A stretch of DNA of 64,000 nucleotides. It comes from Hormiphora californensis (lineage: Eukaryota; Ctenophora; Tentaculata; Cydippida; Pleurobrachiidae). The notes under the pieces were generated by a model. It had not been told where the DNA came from. It saw nothing but the letters and a program-made list of their open reading frames with translations, and ran no database searches. The DNA lies in NCBI GenBank assembly GCA_020137815.1, contig CM035357.1, positions 5,068,496-5,132,495 of the forward strand. Reading direction: 5' to 3'. Shown here piece by piece: positions 46,189-58,463 of the stretch (the first letter of the stretch is position 1; every line of letters begins with the position of its first letter). A program made the translations under genes and the position numbers.

Positions 46189-46282
46189 CTGGGCCCAGTG
46201 CGAAACGTTGTTCAAGGTGTTATCAATGTGAAATCCGGTCGAAAAAAGTGCTATAATTTTTTTCTATGAGGGTGATATTTTT

Positions 46283-46342
46283 AGGGTGATATTTTCCAAT
46301 GCGCCAGCAATGCATTGCTGGTGCATTGGAAAATATCACCCT
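46283..46342. repeat. 60-bp near-perfect palindrome
   Basis: Arms AGGGTGATATTTTCCAATGC... and complement meet at CAGCAATGCATTGCTG with no loop and one mismatch. A partial extra copy of the outer arm (ggtgatattt) precedes it at 46271. Confidence 0.85.
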
Positions 46343-46431
46343 GTATTGATGTCGCATTGGAGAGCAATTTTAGAGTGCGAATCTCTCTCTCTCACTATCA
46401 CTGAGAGTTGTATATCACTGAATCATAATAA

Positions 46432-46645
46432 TGGTAGGTGTTAGCCCTTGAAAAATTTCGCAGCGCCGGCAAGGGCCCCCAGGAGTATCTTAAATGCACA
46501 TATGCATTCCGTGCATTCCAGCAATTTTAAAGACTATCCGAGCAATAAAAACTACTTTTGACATTATATCTACTATCTAGGAGTACATATAATGGTCGGT
46601 GTTAGCACCTGAAAAAATTTAGCAGCGCTGGCAAGCGCCACTAGC
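46432..46645. repeat. diverged direct duplication, about 55 bp
   Basis: A block 'ggtgttagc...gaaaaatttcgcagcgccggcaag' (46437-46482) recurs about 158 bp later as 'ggtgttagc...gaaaaaatttagcagcgctggcaag' (46595-46640). Confidence 0.7.
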
Positions 46646-46739
46646 GTATAATGATGATGATGGGGGTGCAATAAGTCATAAATTTAAGTATAAAAGTGAT
46701 ATCAATTAGATTGATAAATTGGCCAACATTTCGCACCGG

Positions 46740-46975
46740 GATTCTGGGGGATAAGGGGGTGGTGTAAGACTAGAGACTAACTTATTCTGGGGGAGAGGTG
46801 GAGGATAGGGGTCAGTCTGGGGGAAAAAAGAGGGAAGGAGGTGGAGACTCTAACTCATTCTGGGGAGGGGTGAAGTGGTGTAAGAATAGAGACTCTAACT
46901 CATTCTGGGGAGGGGTGGGGTGGTATAACATTCGAGAGTATATCATTCGAGGTAAATCATTCTGGGGGGAGGACA
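46740..46975 (-). repeat. array of echoes of the EF-hand exon's 3' splice site
   Basis: The plus-strand phrase 'actctaactcattctgggg' at 46846-46864 and 46891-46909 repeats the boundary of the exon at 46188. In gene sense it reads CCCCAG|AATGAGTTAGAGT, the real acceptor plus the first 13 exon bases. Shorter versions (attctggggg) lie at 46741, 46784 and 46959. G-rich spacers between them are the mirror of polypyrimidine tracts. Confidence 0.75.
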
Positions 46976-48326
46976 GGGAAGATGTGGTTATAGTAGTTCC
47001 AATCTAGAGATCCCTCAAAAGGAGGTGGAGATGGGGGTCAGTCTGAGAGAGGGTCAGTCTGAGAGAAGGTCAGTCTGAGAGAAGGAGGGGTGTGAAGGGG
47101 GGTCAAAAGATATGGTATTTATATTATAACGCAATAGTTCTAGAAGAAATAGTACTTGATTCTAATCAGTCCTTTTTATGTCGAGTCAGAATATGAAGAC
47201 ATAAAATATACTGCTACTAAATACTGATATTTTGAAAGCAAAAAGCTGCACCCTGCAGCAGGGAACTAGAACTAACCGAATCAAAAGGATTGAAAAAGGA
47301 AAATGCGGTGGAAACCTGGAATTGCTGCAGGAACATAATTTATAGCGCACCTTGCACCTTTTTAAAGCATTACATCAACTATCAAAGGAACTTTCTAATC
47401 ATTTCATTACGTAATTTGGACAGCTGTCACAGCTGCAGCTTGGCTGGTTCGGTAATTTCTCAAAATCAGCTAGACAATCATGGAGTCATGTAACTCGTAA
47501 TTGATTGCTGGAAAGTGAGAGGGAATCAGGGAAGGGGACACCGTACCCATACCAATCAAAATGATCCCAGCAAATTTAATTAGCTCATAATGGGGTTTGA
47601 CCAAGACTAAAGCGCTCTTTGGCAAGGAGAGAGAGGGTCTTTGCAGCTGAGAAGAACTATACCACAATGAAAAGACACTACACTGTGTGTCTGTAAAGGA
47701 CTATAATTATAGAGGGGGAGTTGACCCTTTTAATAGCTTCACACACTCTATATTTTCTAAAGAGAGTCATCTTTTGTTCCATTTAATATTTGTTTGTTCG
47801 TATATATATAGAGACGTTGTTACACACCTGTTGTCTCGCTAGACGTGTAAGCTTATTTGAGATCCTGACTTAGTGCCAAATGTGCGGTGATGTATAAATT
47901 GTATAAACTTACACTTTTTTGTCAGCGCCAAATTTTATGATTATAATGTGTGTTTATAATTATTTAGTTTACTGTTAGTAACATGCTAATATTAGATCAT
48001 TAAAAACTATATATCATGTGGTTATACAACATACGATTAAAGCAACGCTTCGGAATTGTGTGCTATTAAAGTTTCATGTGACAAATTGAAAACTTCAGTG
48101 AGGCGCAATTGTGGGCGACTGATTGGCGATGAGATATTTGGCAGATTAACTCTTTGATACAGAATGGCGTATTGATATTGGTTTAGTGACGAGTTAGTGA
48201 AAGTGTTAGAGTATCTGGAATGAAGCCAATATAATGAATCATGTAACTAAAGAAACCATGTTGCTTCAGTTTAACAACTACTGTTGGCGGATCTTAACAT
48301 TGGAAATTAAATTTCACTTGTCGGAC
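46976..48326. other. gene-free stretch
   Basis: No exon recognised; this should include upstream intron or promoter of the Rab-type gene. It contains a 17-bp tandem triplet (gtcagtctgagaga.gg, about 47036-47088) and otherwise AT-rich unique sequence. Confidence 0.4.
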
Positions 48327-49170
48327 CCCGGTGCCCGGATTTTCTAAATTTTAGATAAATACGATTTTCAAAAGTCAAATATGCTGCCAACTTTGTCCCA
48401 AAAATCGACGATTTTGCTGCCTAGTAAAATAAATGTCTAGAAAGTTATTAGAAATCATTTATAAATCATCTATAAAGTTAAAAAAAATTTTTTTAAATTG
48501 TCCCACCCGGGCCCGGTCGGGAATCGAACCCGTGCTGCCTCAGTATCAGGCAGCACGGATCTATCTTAATTAAGCTAAATACGTGCTGCCTCATGCTGCC
48601 ATCTATATCATGCTAAGTTTTACCGTTTTCCCCCGTTTATCGGTTTATGCACTTGTTTATCGATACTGTGGATGTCCCTGCACCGAATGTTACCAAATTG
48701 GATGGGTAGAAGGGCGGGAATAGCCAAAAAATCGGTAAATAATGGTACCCGAGGCAGCAGAAGGATTAAGAAAATTTGTGACGTTCAATTTGTTTATTTC
48801 CTTCATATTCGTGTTTGGAATACTTCTTCGAATATAATAGCCAGAAAAGTAAAACTGATATTGCATAAAATGAGGCTAAATTTTCTATGTAAATATGGGG
48901 TAAATTTGTGCTGCCTGTGCTGCCTCCACTCTGACGCGTGAGGCCCGGGTTCGATTCCCGACCGATCCCGGGTGGGACACTTTTTTAAAAAATTTCTAAA
49001 TGATTTATAAAGATTAAGCCCTGGCCCCCAGTACATTTATTACTGCCGGCAGCGATATTTATTGAACTGCTGACTACTAGGCAGCTTGTCCAATATGCTG
49101 CCTCGCCTTTAATTTGCTGCCAAATTAAGGGCATTAATGTCTTGGGTATTTGCAATATCTGGGCACCGGG
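48327..49170. mobile_element. transposon with 8-bp target duplication and tRNA-like boxes
   Basis: The ends CCCGGTGCCCGGAT and GGGCACCGGG are inverted and flanked by an exact 8-bp repeat TGTCGGAC (48319-48326, 49171-49178), a hAT-type signature. Inside is a second inverted pair, 'gtcccacccgggcccggtcg' at 48501 and 'cccgggtgggac' at 48968. Next to each inner arm is a tRNA B-box-like GGGTTCGATTCCC, on the minus strand near 48520 and on the plus strand near 48950. The words GCTGCC/GGCAGC recur throughout. No tRNA fold with a usable anticodon loop is visible, so these are tRNA-derived relics. Confidence 0.75.
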
Positions 49171-49474
49171 TGTCGGACCCTGATATACAGTGTACTCCGA
49201 TACACCGGTCCAGGCTGAAACTTCCCCGAGTAACCCGGTAGATCGGGGTCAGAGTTACGATATACGATACTCATTCCATCAATTCTATCATCTAGCTTCA
49301 TCTAGCTATTTGTCGAGAGAGGGTCGAGCAAGAGTCAAGCTTCATATCTGAGCCCAAACAATATTTTTGTGATACTTGTTGAGAATGCATGACTTCCAAA
49401 GGTATAATGACATGGGTCCACCCTACTCTTATTATAGCCTCCTTTTTATATCTTCCTCTCCATCTCTCCATATA

Positions 49475-51092
<1,618 letters not shown>

Positions 51093-51101
51093 CTCCATAT
51101 A

Positions 51102-51598
51102 TATTCCTCTATATGTATCTTCTTCTCTCATTCTCACGCTTTACTTTATCTGTTTTTTCGCTCTTACTCTATCCACCCACTTTTAACTTTTTTCTCAAAT
51201 TGATAGATCAAACCAACCAGGATAGGAGCACGATCTCCCACTAGGTGGATTAAAAAACAAACTCTGTGAAAAATTGCATGACCCTAACTTCCAAGTCCGA
51301 AGTGTCTCTGTGACGCTGTAGTACATGAAACCAATATATACATCAGAGCGACATAGAAAGTGTAGAGCAAGGACCAATCAAATATGTCACTGTACTATGA
51401 GAGAGGGGTCACCGAGTAAAGTAGTCTCTGTAGAGGGGTGTAGAGAGACATCATGAGAGGGTATAAGAATGGAAGGTCTTGTAGAGAGATGTCGAGAGAG
51501 ATGGAGGGAGTGAGAGACATGGAGGCATGGGGAGGGGAGAGTGATGGGGGAGAGATAAATTGAGAGATGTAGTGGATAAGGAGAGGGAGATTGAGTGC

Positions 51599-51637
<39 letters not shown>

Positions 51638-51743
51638 CTGCTGCGGGGTTTAATACACTTGAGAGGTAGTTCTCACGCAAGCAGTAGTGTGTGTGTATTA
51701 TTGTGAGGTACACGATATGATTAGTATACCATCAACTTAGGGT

Positions 51744-51813
<70 letters not shown>

Positions 51814-53851
51814 AAGAGACGTTGTACACGTGCCCTAGACGCCCAAAGTGCGTTATCACCTTTACCAGAGCCTATGAATAGATAGCATTGCATTGCATAT
51901 CATTGGCAATTGCCTTGTTCGACCGGCGACCCTCCTTCTTTGCGCTCCGACAAATGTAGAGAAGGGTTAGAAGTTAGAACATAACAAGCATATATCATTT
52001 GTGATCACGAATCGGCCATGTTTTATCCCGTTTCGTTATGATTAAAACACCTCCCTCTCTCATTCATAATATTTTCGTTCATTCACTGCATGTTAGTGAA
52101 CCAACACCATTTATTATTTAACATCCCTGGCCAACTCATCTCTCCAATTGAACGCCCTGACTAACTCCCAGCTCGTCTTAAACTGACACCACTGAAAATA
52201 TCGATACCCCCCCCCAGCGTACAGAGCAAAGTAATTAGTCTTATAACACGGTAATTAATCTGCAATTATCAAACCATTACTTGATGTTTACCCCACCCCA
52301 GAAAGAACGTAACAGGATCAGAGTTTAGTGTTGGTCAAATCATTACCGGCAAGCTGATATGAGGAGTGGAAACAGACACGCTGTTCGATCCTCAAGTATG
52401 TAAATAACAAGAAATCTGAAGGAGTCAGCTATACTTATCTGGAAGAGGCCCAACTGGAGGAGAAGTGTATGCATGACAATATGGTGTACGTGAAAATTGG
52501 ATGCTTACCGAATCCTGTTCTGGTAAACATTACAAACTTATCCATTTAAAATCGCCCCCTCTCTCTTCGGCTGAACAAACCATTAAAGAATACGTCCGAC
52601 CCTCTCTCTCCCCGCGCCCCATAAAGGAGGGTTAGAACAAAACAAGAATACGTGACCCGGTGATCGTAGAAAAATAGTTCTTCCTCACGTCATTCAATGT
52701 GCTGCCATATTATATTATGCAAATGGAAACGAACAACAACACAAACAACCAAACAAACTTATGGTCCCTTTACAGTTTTTTACTCCTTTGTTTATTTTTG
52801 TCCTCTTCCCCCACACCAAATTCCATCCCTTTTTTGCTTCAAAACTATCCCATATATATTTTATTTTACAATGCATATAATATTTTCACAGCCTTTTGTG
52901 TTGTGCACAGGTGATTGGTACATGTCTCCTCTCTGACTCGTCACATGGGACATCTAGCTCTCGACCAACCACAATCTCGCTCAAAGAGGGGCGTAGCTAG
53001 TGAGTGAGATGTGGAGAGTTAAATAGAGAGAGAGAGATGGAGAGGGAGCGAGTAATCTAGAAAAAATAAAGCTCGCTGGTAACACTAAATAAATGTGCAT
53101 AGTGGTGGGCTGTAAAGGGTTTATCACGTGACCAATCGATATCCAATGAGAAATTATTTCGTAAGAAATGTGTCATCATCATCATGTGATATTGTGATAG
53201 AGGCCGAGGGTTAGTAATATAAATAGATAGAGAGATAGAAATATAGAGATAGACAGAGAGAGAGAGAAAGATAGAAAGAGAGAAAGAGAGGGAGAGAGAA
53301 AGAGAGATAGACACAGAGAGAGAAAAAAAAGAGATAAAATGAAAGAGAGAGCGAGAGAGACCACATAGAACAACTACCTGTGTAGTCCAGGTGGTTGAAC
53401 GTTATAGCGGGGTGCCCAGTTTTACACACAGAGAAAAGAGTGGAAGATAATGGTGATTAAGTTGAAGAAAGACAATCTAAACATCTGTTTCATCCAATGT
53501 TGACTCCCAAGTCCCCCCCCCCAGGTCTTGTGCCAAAAACAAATAGAGTCACAATGCAGTTACAATACAGTTCGGAGTATTCAGTTCAATTGCAGTTGAT
53601 TTGGGCAAAATAATAAAACAAAAGCAGGTATGACTGCTCATTTAAAATTGCGAAAGCACCAAAATTTATTATCTCCAACGGCCGATTTGGAACAATTACC
53701 TATTCGATTCTGCAGCTGTACGCCAATTTTTATTACAACTACTGGTGCAGCAGTCCCATCCACCCACCTCATGTTCGATGTTAGATAGCTAGTCGAGAGA
53801 TAGCGAGAGAGAGATAGAGGGGAGTGAAAGATAGAGTGATAAAGAGAGAGA

Positions 53852-53937
<86 letters not shown>

Positions 53938-54627
53938 TAAAGAGAGAGAGTGAGTGATAGAGAGAGAGAAATAAAGACAGCAGGTGGTATTATAAGATAG
54001 CAGCTGCCCCTTTTATATTTCATTCTCCTCTCCTCTTTTGTTCCTACAGGTAGCTCTCTATCATATATTAATTCCCCTCCCTCTCTAGTCATAACGGGAT
54101 AAATGAATAATACCGTTCACTACAATTATAAAATTAACGAGCATTGAACCATACAAATGTCAGTCTAAATTACACATAGCAAACACGATTGATATCACTG
54201 AAGTGAGAAAATTAAAATTACAGAGTGGGTCATATCCAGGGCCCAGTGAGTCTACAGCTGCTGCTCCTATATTTACCCTCCAGCTCTCACTATCTTTCTC
54301 ATCTTATGGCCCTTACTCAACTTGTAATTTTAGAGAACTATGTAATTTACTCCAGTTTACCCTCAACCCTATCATGAAATAATGCATGGTGCAAGAAATG
54401 TATTTTTTTCTTCAAAACAAAATGCAGCCACGAGGCAGAACTTATCTCAAAACCTGAATGATTCAGCAAGATTGCAGAAATCGCTTTATTTGGGCATTAT
54501 ATCGGTATTATAATGGCGATTTGAGACTGAATTATTTGGTCTCCATGTCATCTTTTTCACCAAGCGATTATATCAGGAAGGAACAAAAGCCCATTCTCAA
54601 GATGCTGCTTGACAGCTTTCTTTCGGT
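51102..54627. other. gene-free stretch with GA tracts
   Basis: No supported gene. GA tracts lie at 51601-51635, 51747-51822, 53215-53360 (impure) and 53855-53970. Repeats of a GCCTTGTTCGACC...AGGGTTAGAA(C)ATAACAA phrase occur near 51910 and 52565 (also 35245, 55985 and 63340). A donor-like ACACAG|GTAGTT at about 53375 (minus) is preceded by a short open frame but has no other support. Confidence 0.45.
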
Positions 54628-55153
54628 CTTTCTCTCTCTCTCCTTCATCCTATTGACTCAACTTGACTGTCTGAAGTTTAATAGTTGTCATCTTGACTTC
54701 CTCAAAATCCTTCCTTGGCACCACCATAAACCATATAATATATTCGATATCGTAACATTTATCCTCTATCACGGGTATAGTCGAATTTTTTAATCAAGGG
54801 ACAGGGGGGGTCTTTTTGACCTTATTTCAAACACACATATCTCCGGTTCCTGATGAGATAGAAATTTGGAGGTTGAGAAGATCATGCCAAGTTCTTCATA
54901 ACCTCCAAACCTCAAGTCTTTGTCTTATCAGGAACCGGAGATATATGCGCATTTTAAATAACGTCAAAAAGACCCCCTGTCCCTTGATTAAAAAATTCGA
55001 CTATACCCGTGATAGAAGATAAATGTTACGATATCGAATATATTATATGCTTTATGGTGGTGCCAAGGAAGGATTTTGAGGAAGTCAAGATGACAACTAT
55101 TAAACTTCAGACAGTCAAGTTGAGTTAATTGGATGAAGGAGAGAGAGAAAGAG
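54628..55153. mobile_element. foldback element, about 525 bp
   Basis: Arms of about 240 bp are near-identical inverted copies (for example 'ggacagggggggtctttttg' left and its complement right; 'tctccggttcctgat' both). The outer edges run into CT/GA tracts, hiding any target duplication. Both arms contain the same roughly 50-codon open frame, in inverted orientation. Confidence 0.8.
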
Positions 55154-56214
55154 AGGGAAAGAAAGAGAGGGAAAGAAAGAGAGAGAAAGATGCTTAATAG
55201 AAAGAGAGGGAAAGAAAGAGGGAGATTATGATTGTAGAAGGTGATAGTGACGTAAGTAAGTGTCAAGATCAGGCTTATAATATAGCTATAAAGAAAGTAA
55301 GACGAGAAAGGAGTTGAGGATTTAAAATTGATGTACTCCAAATTGAGCGTGATGTCAGATTGTCAGATGTCAGTTGTCACTATCTATTTACGTTGCTAAA
55401 TTAGTAAAACAAACAACAACTTAAAATAAAATAAGTTAAATAATAAAACTTCCGTTGTTTTTAATTTGTTAAATAATGATTATTAAATCAAATGTTACTT
55501 ACATCGTCCTCGTATATTATACTCATGTTCCATTATCTCTGGGCTATTGGAAATATAAAACGTATTGAATATTATGTTGGTGTCATACTGTAATATGATA
55601 ACACCTCAAAACAAATGATGTACTACTGTTCAATTATTTACTGTTCAATTCATAGTTTAGGGCAAAAACGCGGTAATAAAGTTTTAAGCATTTATTGCAC
55701 AAGGATCAGGTGGCGAGCGCCTCGACCACGGACTGTCGTTCTGACAGAGAGCTGAAAGGTATAACTTTACTCTTGTACTATTATATATTGTCTCTTGTGG
55801 AACCCCGAAACCGTACAAGGAAAAGCTCTGTACTTCAAAGAAGGAATCAGTTTCCGATCAATTTGACAATGCCTTGGAGTGATGTAGGATGTTATCACTG
55901 CACTAATGTTCTTAGAATGGTTTCTTAGGGGCAGAGCTAAAGCCTTGTTTTTTTTTCAAAACTTTTCATTTTTAAGAGGCGGTCGAACAAGGCAATTGCA
56001 GTCGGTTCGCTTTTAGGGGGCGTGAAAAGTAAGACCAAGAGCGCAGCCCCGCAAGCAGGGTCCATGGCTGCTAGCACCGGGGAATTTTGACGACTGACGT
56101 TTTTCCGATGATTTATCAATTGAGAGCGGACTCATCTTTTGCATGAGCCGCAGTTCCCCGTTTGGGGAATATGGGTCGTGACTTGGCACTGCGCATGCCA
56201 AAACTCAACGTGGG
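55154..56214. other. gene-free stretch
   Basis: No supported gene. The segment 55935-56200 has a GCAATTGCCTTGTTCGACC word (minus strand) shared with 51910 and looks like an interspersed repeat. Confidence 0.4.
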
Positions 56215-56221
56215 ATAAGGC

Positions 56222-57195
56222 TACGGTGGCAGATTCCGGCCAAGTGTTTTTTTCAATCAAGTGAAATATGTTTGTTTGAAGTTTTATAAAAATTTTATTT
56301 CAAAATAAAAATAAACATGTCGTTAAAATTATTGGCCGGAATCTGCCACGCGGGTGGCAGATTCCGGCCAAGATTCTCAAAAAACCTTGGCCAGAATCTG
56401 CCACACACGTGGCAGATTCTGGCCAACCAACTAAAACTTGTTTATATCAAAGCGAAAAGCACTGTACCCGACTAATTTTGATACGCTGAATCACGTAAGA
56501 TACTTTTCCAATCCCTCAGAGGTCGGAAAAGTGTCATAATTGACCATAATTGGGTCTAATTGATCCCACTTACAACTTTTTACCTTAAAACGATAGACGC
56601 TTATGTGAAGGCACTTTTCCGACTAATTTTGATACGCTGAATCACGTAAGCAACTTTTCCAAGTCCTCCGAGGTCGGGAAAATGCCTTAATTGGGTATAA
56701 TTGGGTCTAATTAGCCTTAATTGCTCAATTAGGGCACTTTGCCGATCTCTGAGGACTTGGAAAAGTTGCTTACGTGATTCAGCGTATCAAAATTAGTCGG
56801 AAAAGTGCCTTCACATAAGCGTCTATCGTTTTAAGGTGTAAAGTTGTAAGTGGGGTCAATTAGACCCAATTATGGTCAATTATGACACTTTCCCGACCTC
56901 TGAGGGATTGGAAAAGTATCTTACGTGATTCAGCGTATCAAAATTAGTCGGGTACAGTGCTTTTCGCTTTGATATAAACAAGTTTTAGTTGGTTGGCCAG
57001 AATCTGCCACGTGTGTGGCAGATTCTGGCCAAGGTTTTTTGAGAATCTTGGCCGGAATCTGCCACCCGCGTGGCAGATTCCGGCCAATAATTTTAACGAC
57101 ATGTTTATTTTTATTTTGAAATAAAATTTTTATAAAACTTCAAACAAAAATATTTCACTTGATTGAAAAAACTCTTGGCCGGAATCTGCCACCGT
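56222..57195. mobile_element. foldback element with clustered GGCCGGAATCTGCCAC palindromes
   Basis: Inverted ends TACGGTGGCAGATTCCGGCC are flanked by a 7-bp repeat ATAAGGC (56215-56221, 57196-57202). Arms of about 480 bp meet near 56710. Each arm carries five copies of GTGGCAGATTC(C/T)GGCC in alternating orientation, forming smaller palindromes. It also carries two direct copies of 'ctaattttgatacgctgaat', so the element is a palindrome of palindromes. No coding capacity. Confidence 0.85.
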
Positions 57196-57202
57196 ATAAG
57201 GC

Positions 57203-58162
57203 AGCCCTTTTCAAACGAGTTTGACATTTTTTAAAAGAGCATTTTTTTAAAAATTTTTTAAGTTTTTTTGCAGACAAAATTTTCGCCGCGCATTCTTATT
57301 TTGTTGCGTTATTTGTAACGCGCGAAAATTTTGCAGCGCAGGTTATTTCTCTCGCGCGGCGTGGTTTTTGTCAAGAAAATCCATTTTTCGGTGTCGCTTT
57401 GTTTTTTCTGAAAAGCGTGTTTGCGGTTTGCCTTGGAATGCGCTGCAGCCCCCTCATGCGCGCACCCCCGCAACGATTATATATATATATTATATTATAA
57501 GGGGCCTGCAACGTATGCCAACGGTTTGCCAATGTTTTTTCCCTTCTTTTTGTCATTTTTCAAACTCCTTCGGCACCCTGGTCCCCGCACCTCACACCTG
57601 ACAAATGAGGGACAATGGTGCTTCGTCATATTGGCCGCCTGATTAAGGGCTCTGCCGCCCCATTGCTCCCTCCGCGCCGCTCGGCGGCACCTCGGTCGCT
57701 GGGTTTTGAGTTGGCAATCCAATAGCCGCTATTGTATACTCCATTTTTTTTCAACTGTTCACCCCCCCAAAGTCGTGCGCGGAATTGTTTTGCGCGTCTA
57801 TCACATGTTAACGTGTAGCGCGCGCCACGAAAATTCTAAATTTCAGTGAAATTTCAATTTTGGGTGAACAGTTGAAAAAAATGGACTTTAGTCACTCTAA
57901 TGGAGTGTTTGGCCTTCGGCCATACCACCCTTCCCCTAAATCCGTGCTGGGGCCATCCCTGCACTGCGTCTTAGACGTCGTGAAGTCCTTTTTAATTTTT
58001 TCAACTGTTCGCCCCCATCAAGTTACAAACGAGTGTGCATTTGCGCTATGATTTGCCGAATATGTCATGTGCAAAAGTTCTTATATTTAAAATTTTCCAA
58101 GGGTACTTAGATAAGTTATATTCACAATTTAATTTTATGGTACCCCCCTTAGTAGCAACACC
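57203..58162. other. upstream region of RPS29, GC/CpG-richer, with small foldback
   Basis: CpG-containing sequence (57280-57480, 57640-57720, 57770-57830), unlike the AT-rich surroundings, so it is a plausible promoter/5' exon area for RPS29. No TATA box or start site can be assigned. An acceptor-like 'tacccccctt ag' ends at 58152, 10 bp before the RPS29 ATG, suggesting an intron in the 5' UTR. Confidence 0.45.
57741..57884. repeat. 144-bp foldback, CCATTTTTTTTCAACTGTTC ends
   Basis: Left arm 57741-57764 and right arm 57862-57884 are inverted copies. A third, single copy (ttttttcaactgttcgcccc) lies at 57996. Confidence 0.7.
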
Positions 58163-58333
58163 ATGGGCCACAACGATGTCTGGTACTCCCACCCCCGAAA
58201 ATACGGACCCGGATCCAGGACGTGCCGAGTGTGCGGTAACCCCCACGGTCTGATCAGGAAATACGGACTGGACATGTGCAGACAGTGCTTCCAGCAGTAC
58301 TCCAAGAGCATTGGATTCCAGAAGCTCCGTTAA
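58163..58333 (+). CDS. RPS29: ribosomal protein S29 (eS/uS14 family), complete
   Basis: A 56-residue protein in one uninterrupted frame from ATG to TAA. It reads [15 protein letters not shown]..., with C-x2-C at residues 21-24 (CRVC) and C-x2-C at 39-42 (CRQC), the zinc-binding set of RPS29 (uS14), followed by [12 protein letters not shown]. Length and near-complete identity to animal RPS29 make this certain. The protein sits in the head of the 40S subunit. Being intronless in the coding part while keeping a perfect frame could mean a processed copy, but the upstream acceptor-like sequence and CpG-rich 5' region, and the lack of a poly-A tail, argue for the functional gene. No AATAAA is seen in the 130 bp before the next gene. 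Confidence 0.95.
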   Translation: MGHNDVWYSHPRKYGPGSRTCRVCGNPHGLIRKYGLDMCRQCFQQYSKSIGFQKLR

Positions 58334-58463
58334 TGTGAAGATCTACCCTTTTAAATTATTTGTGTTTTCATTTTGAGAATTTATTTGCTGGTATCAATGT
58401 TCTATCCGATGATCAGTGCTTTGTTTATTTACCTCTACTGTCTAGTTTTAGCATGTAATAGTC

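Noticed and set aside
46189-46215. start codon upstream of the EF-hand exon (TTG AAC AAC ...)
   Set aside because: The apparent start is TTG; GGGCCCAG before AATGAG is a better explanation as an acceptor.
48500-48620. possible tRNA gene on the minus strand
   Set aside because: B-box is good, but the anticodon-arm candidate lacks the conserved U33 and the acceptor stem does not pair; treated as a relic.
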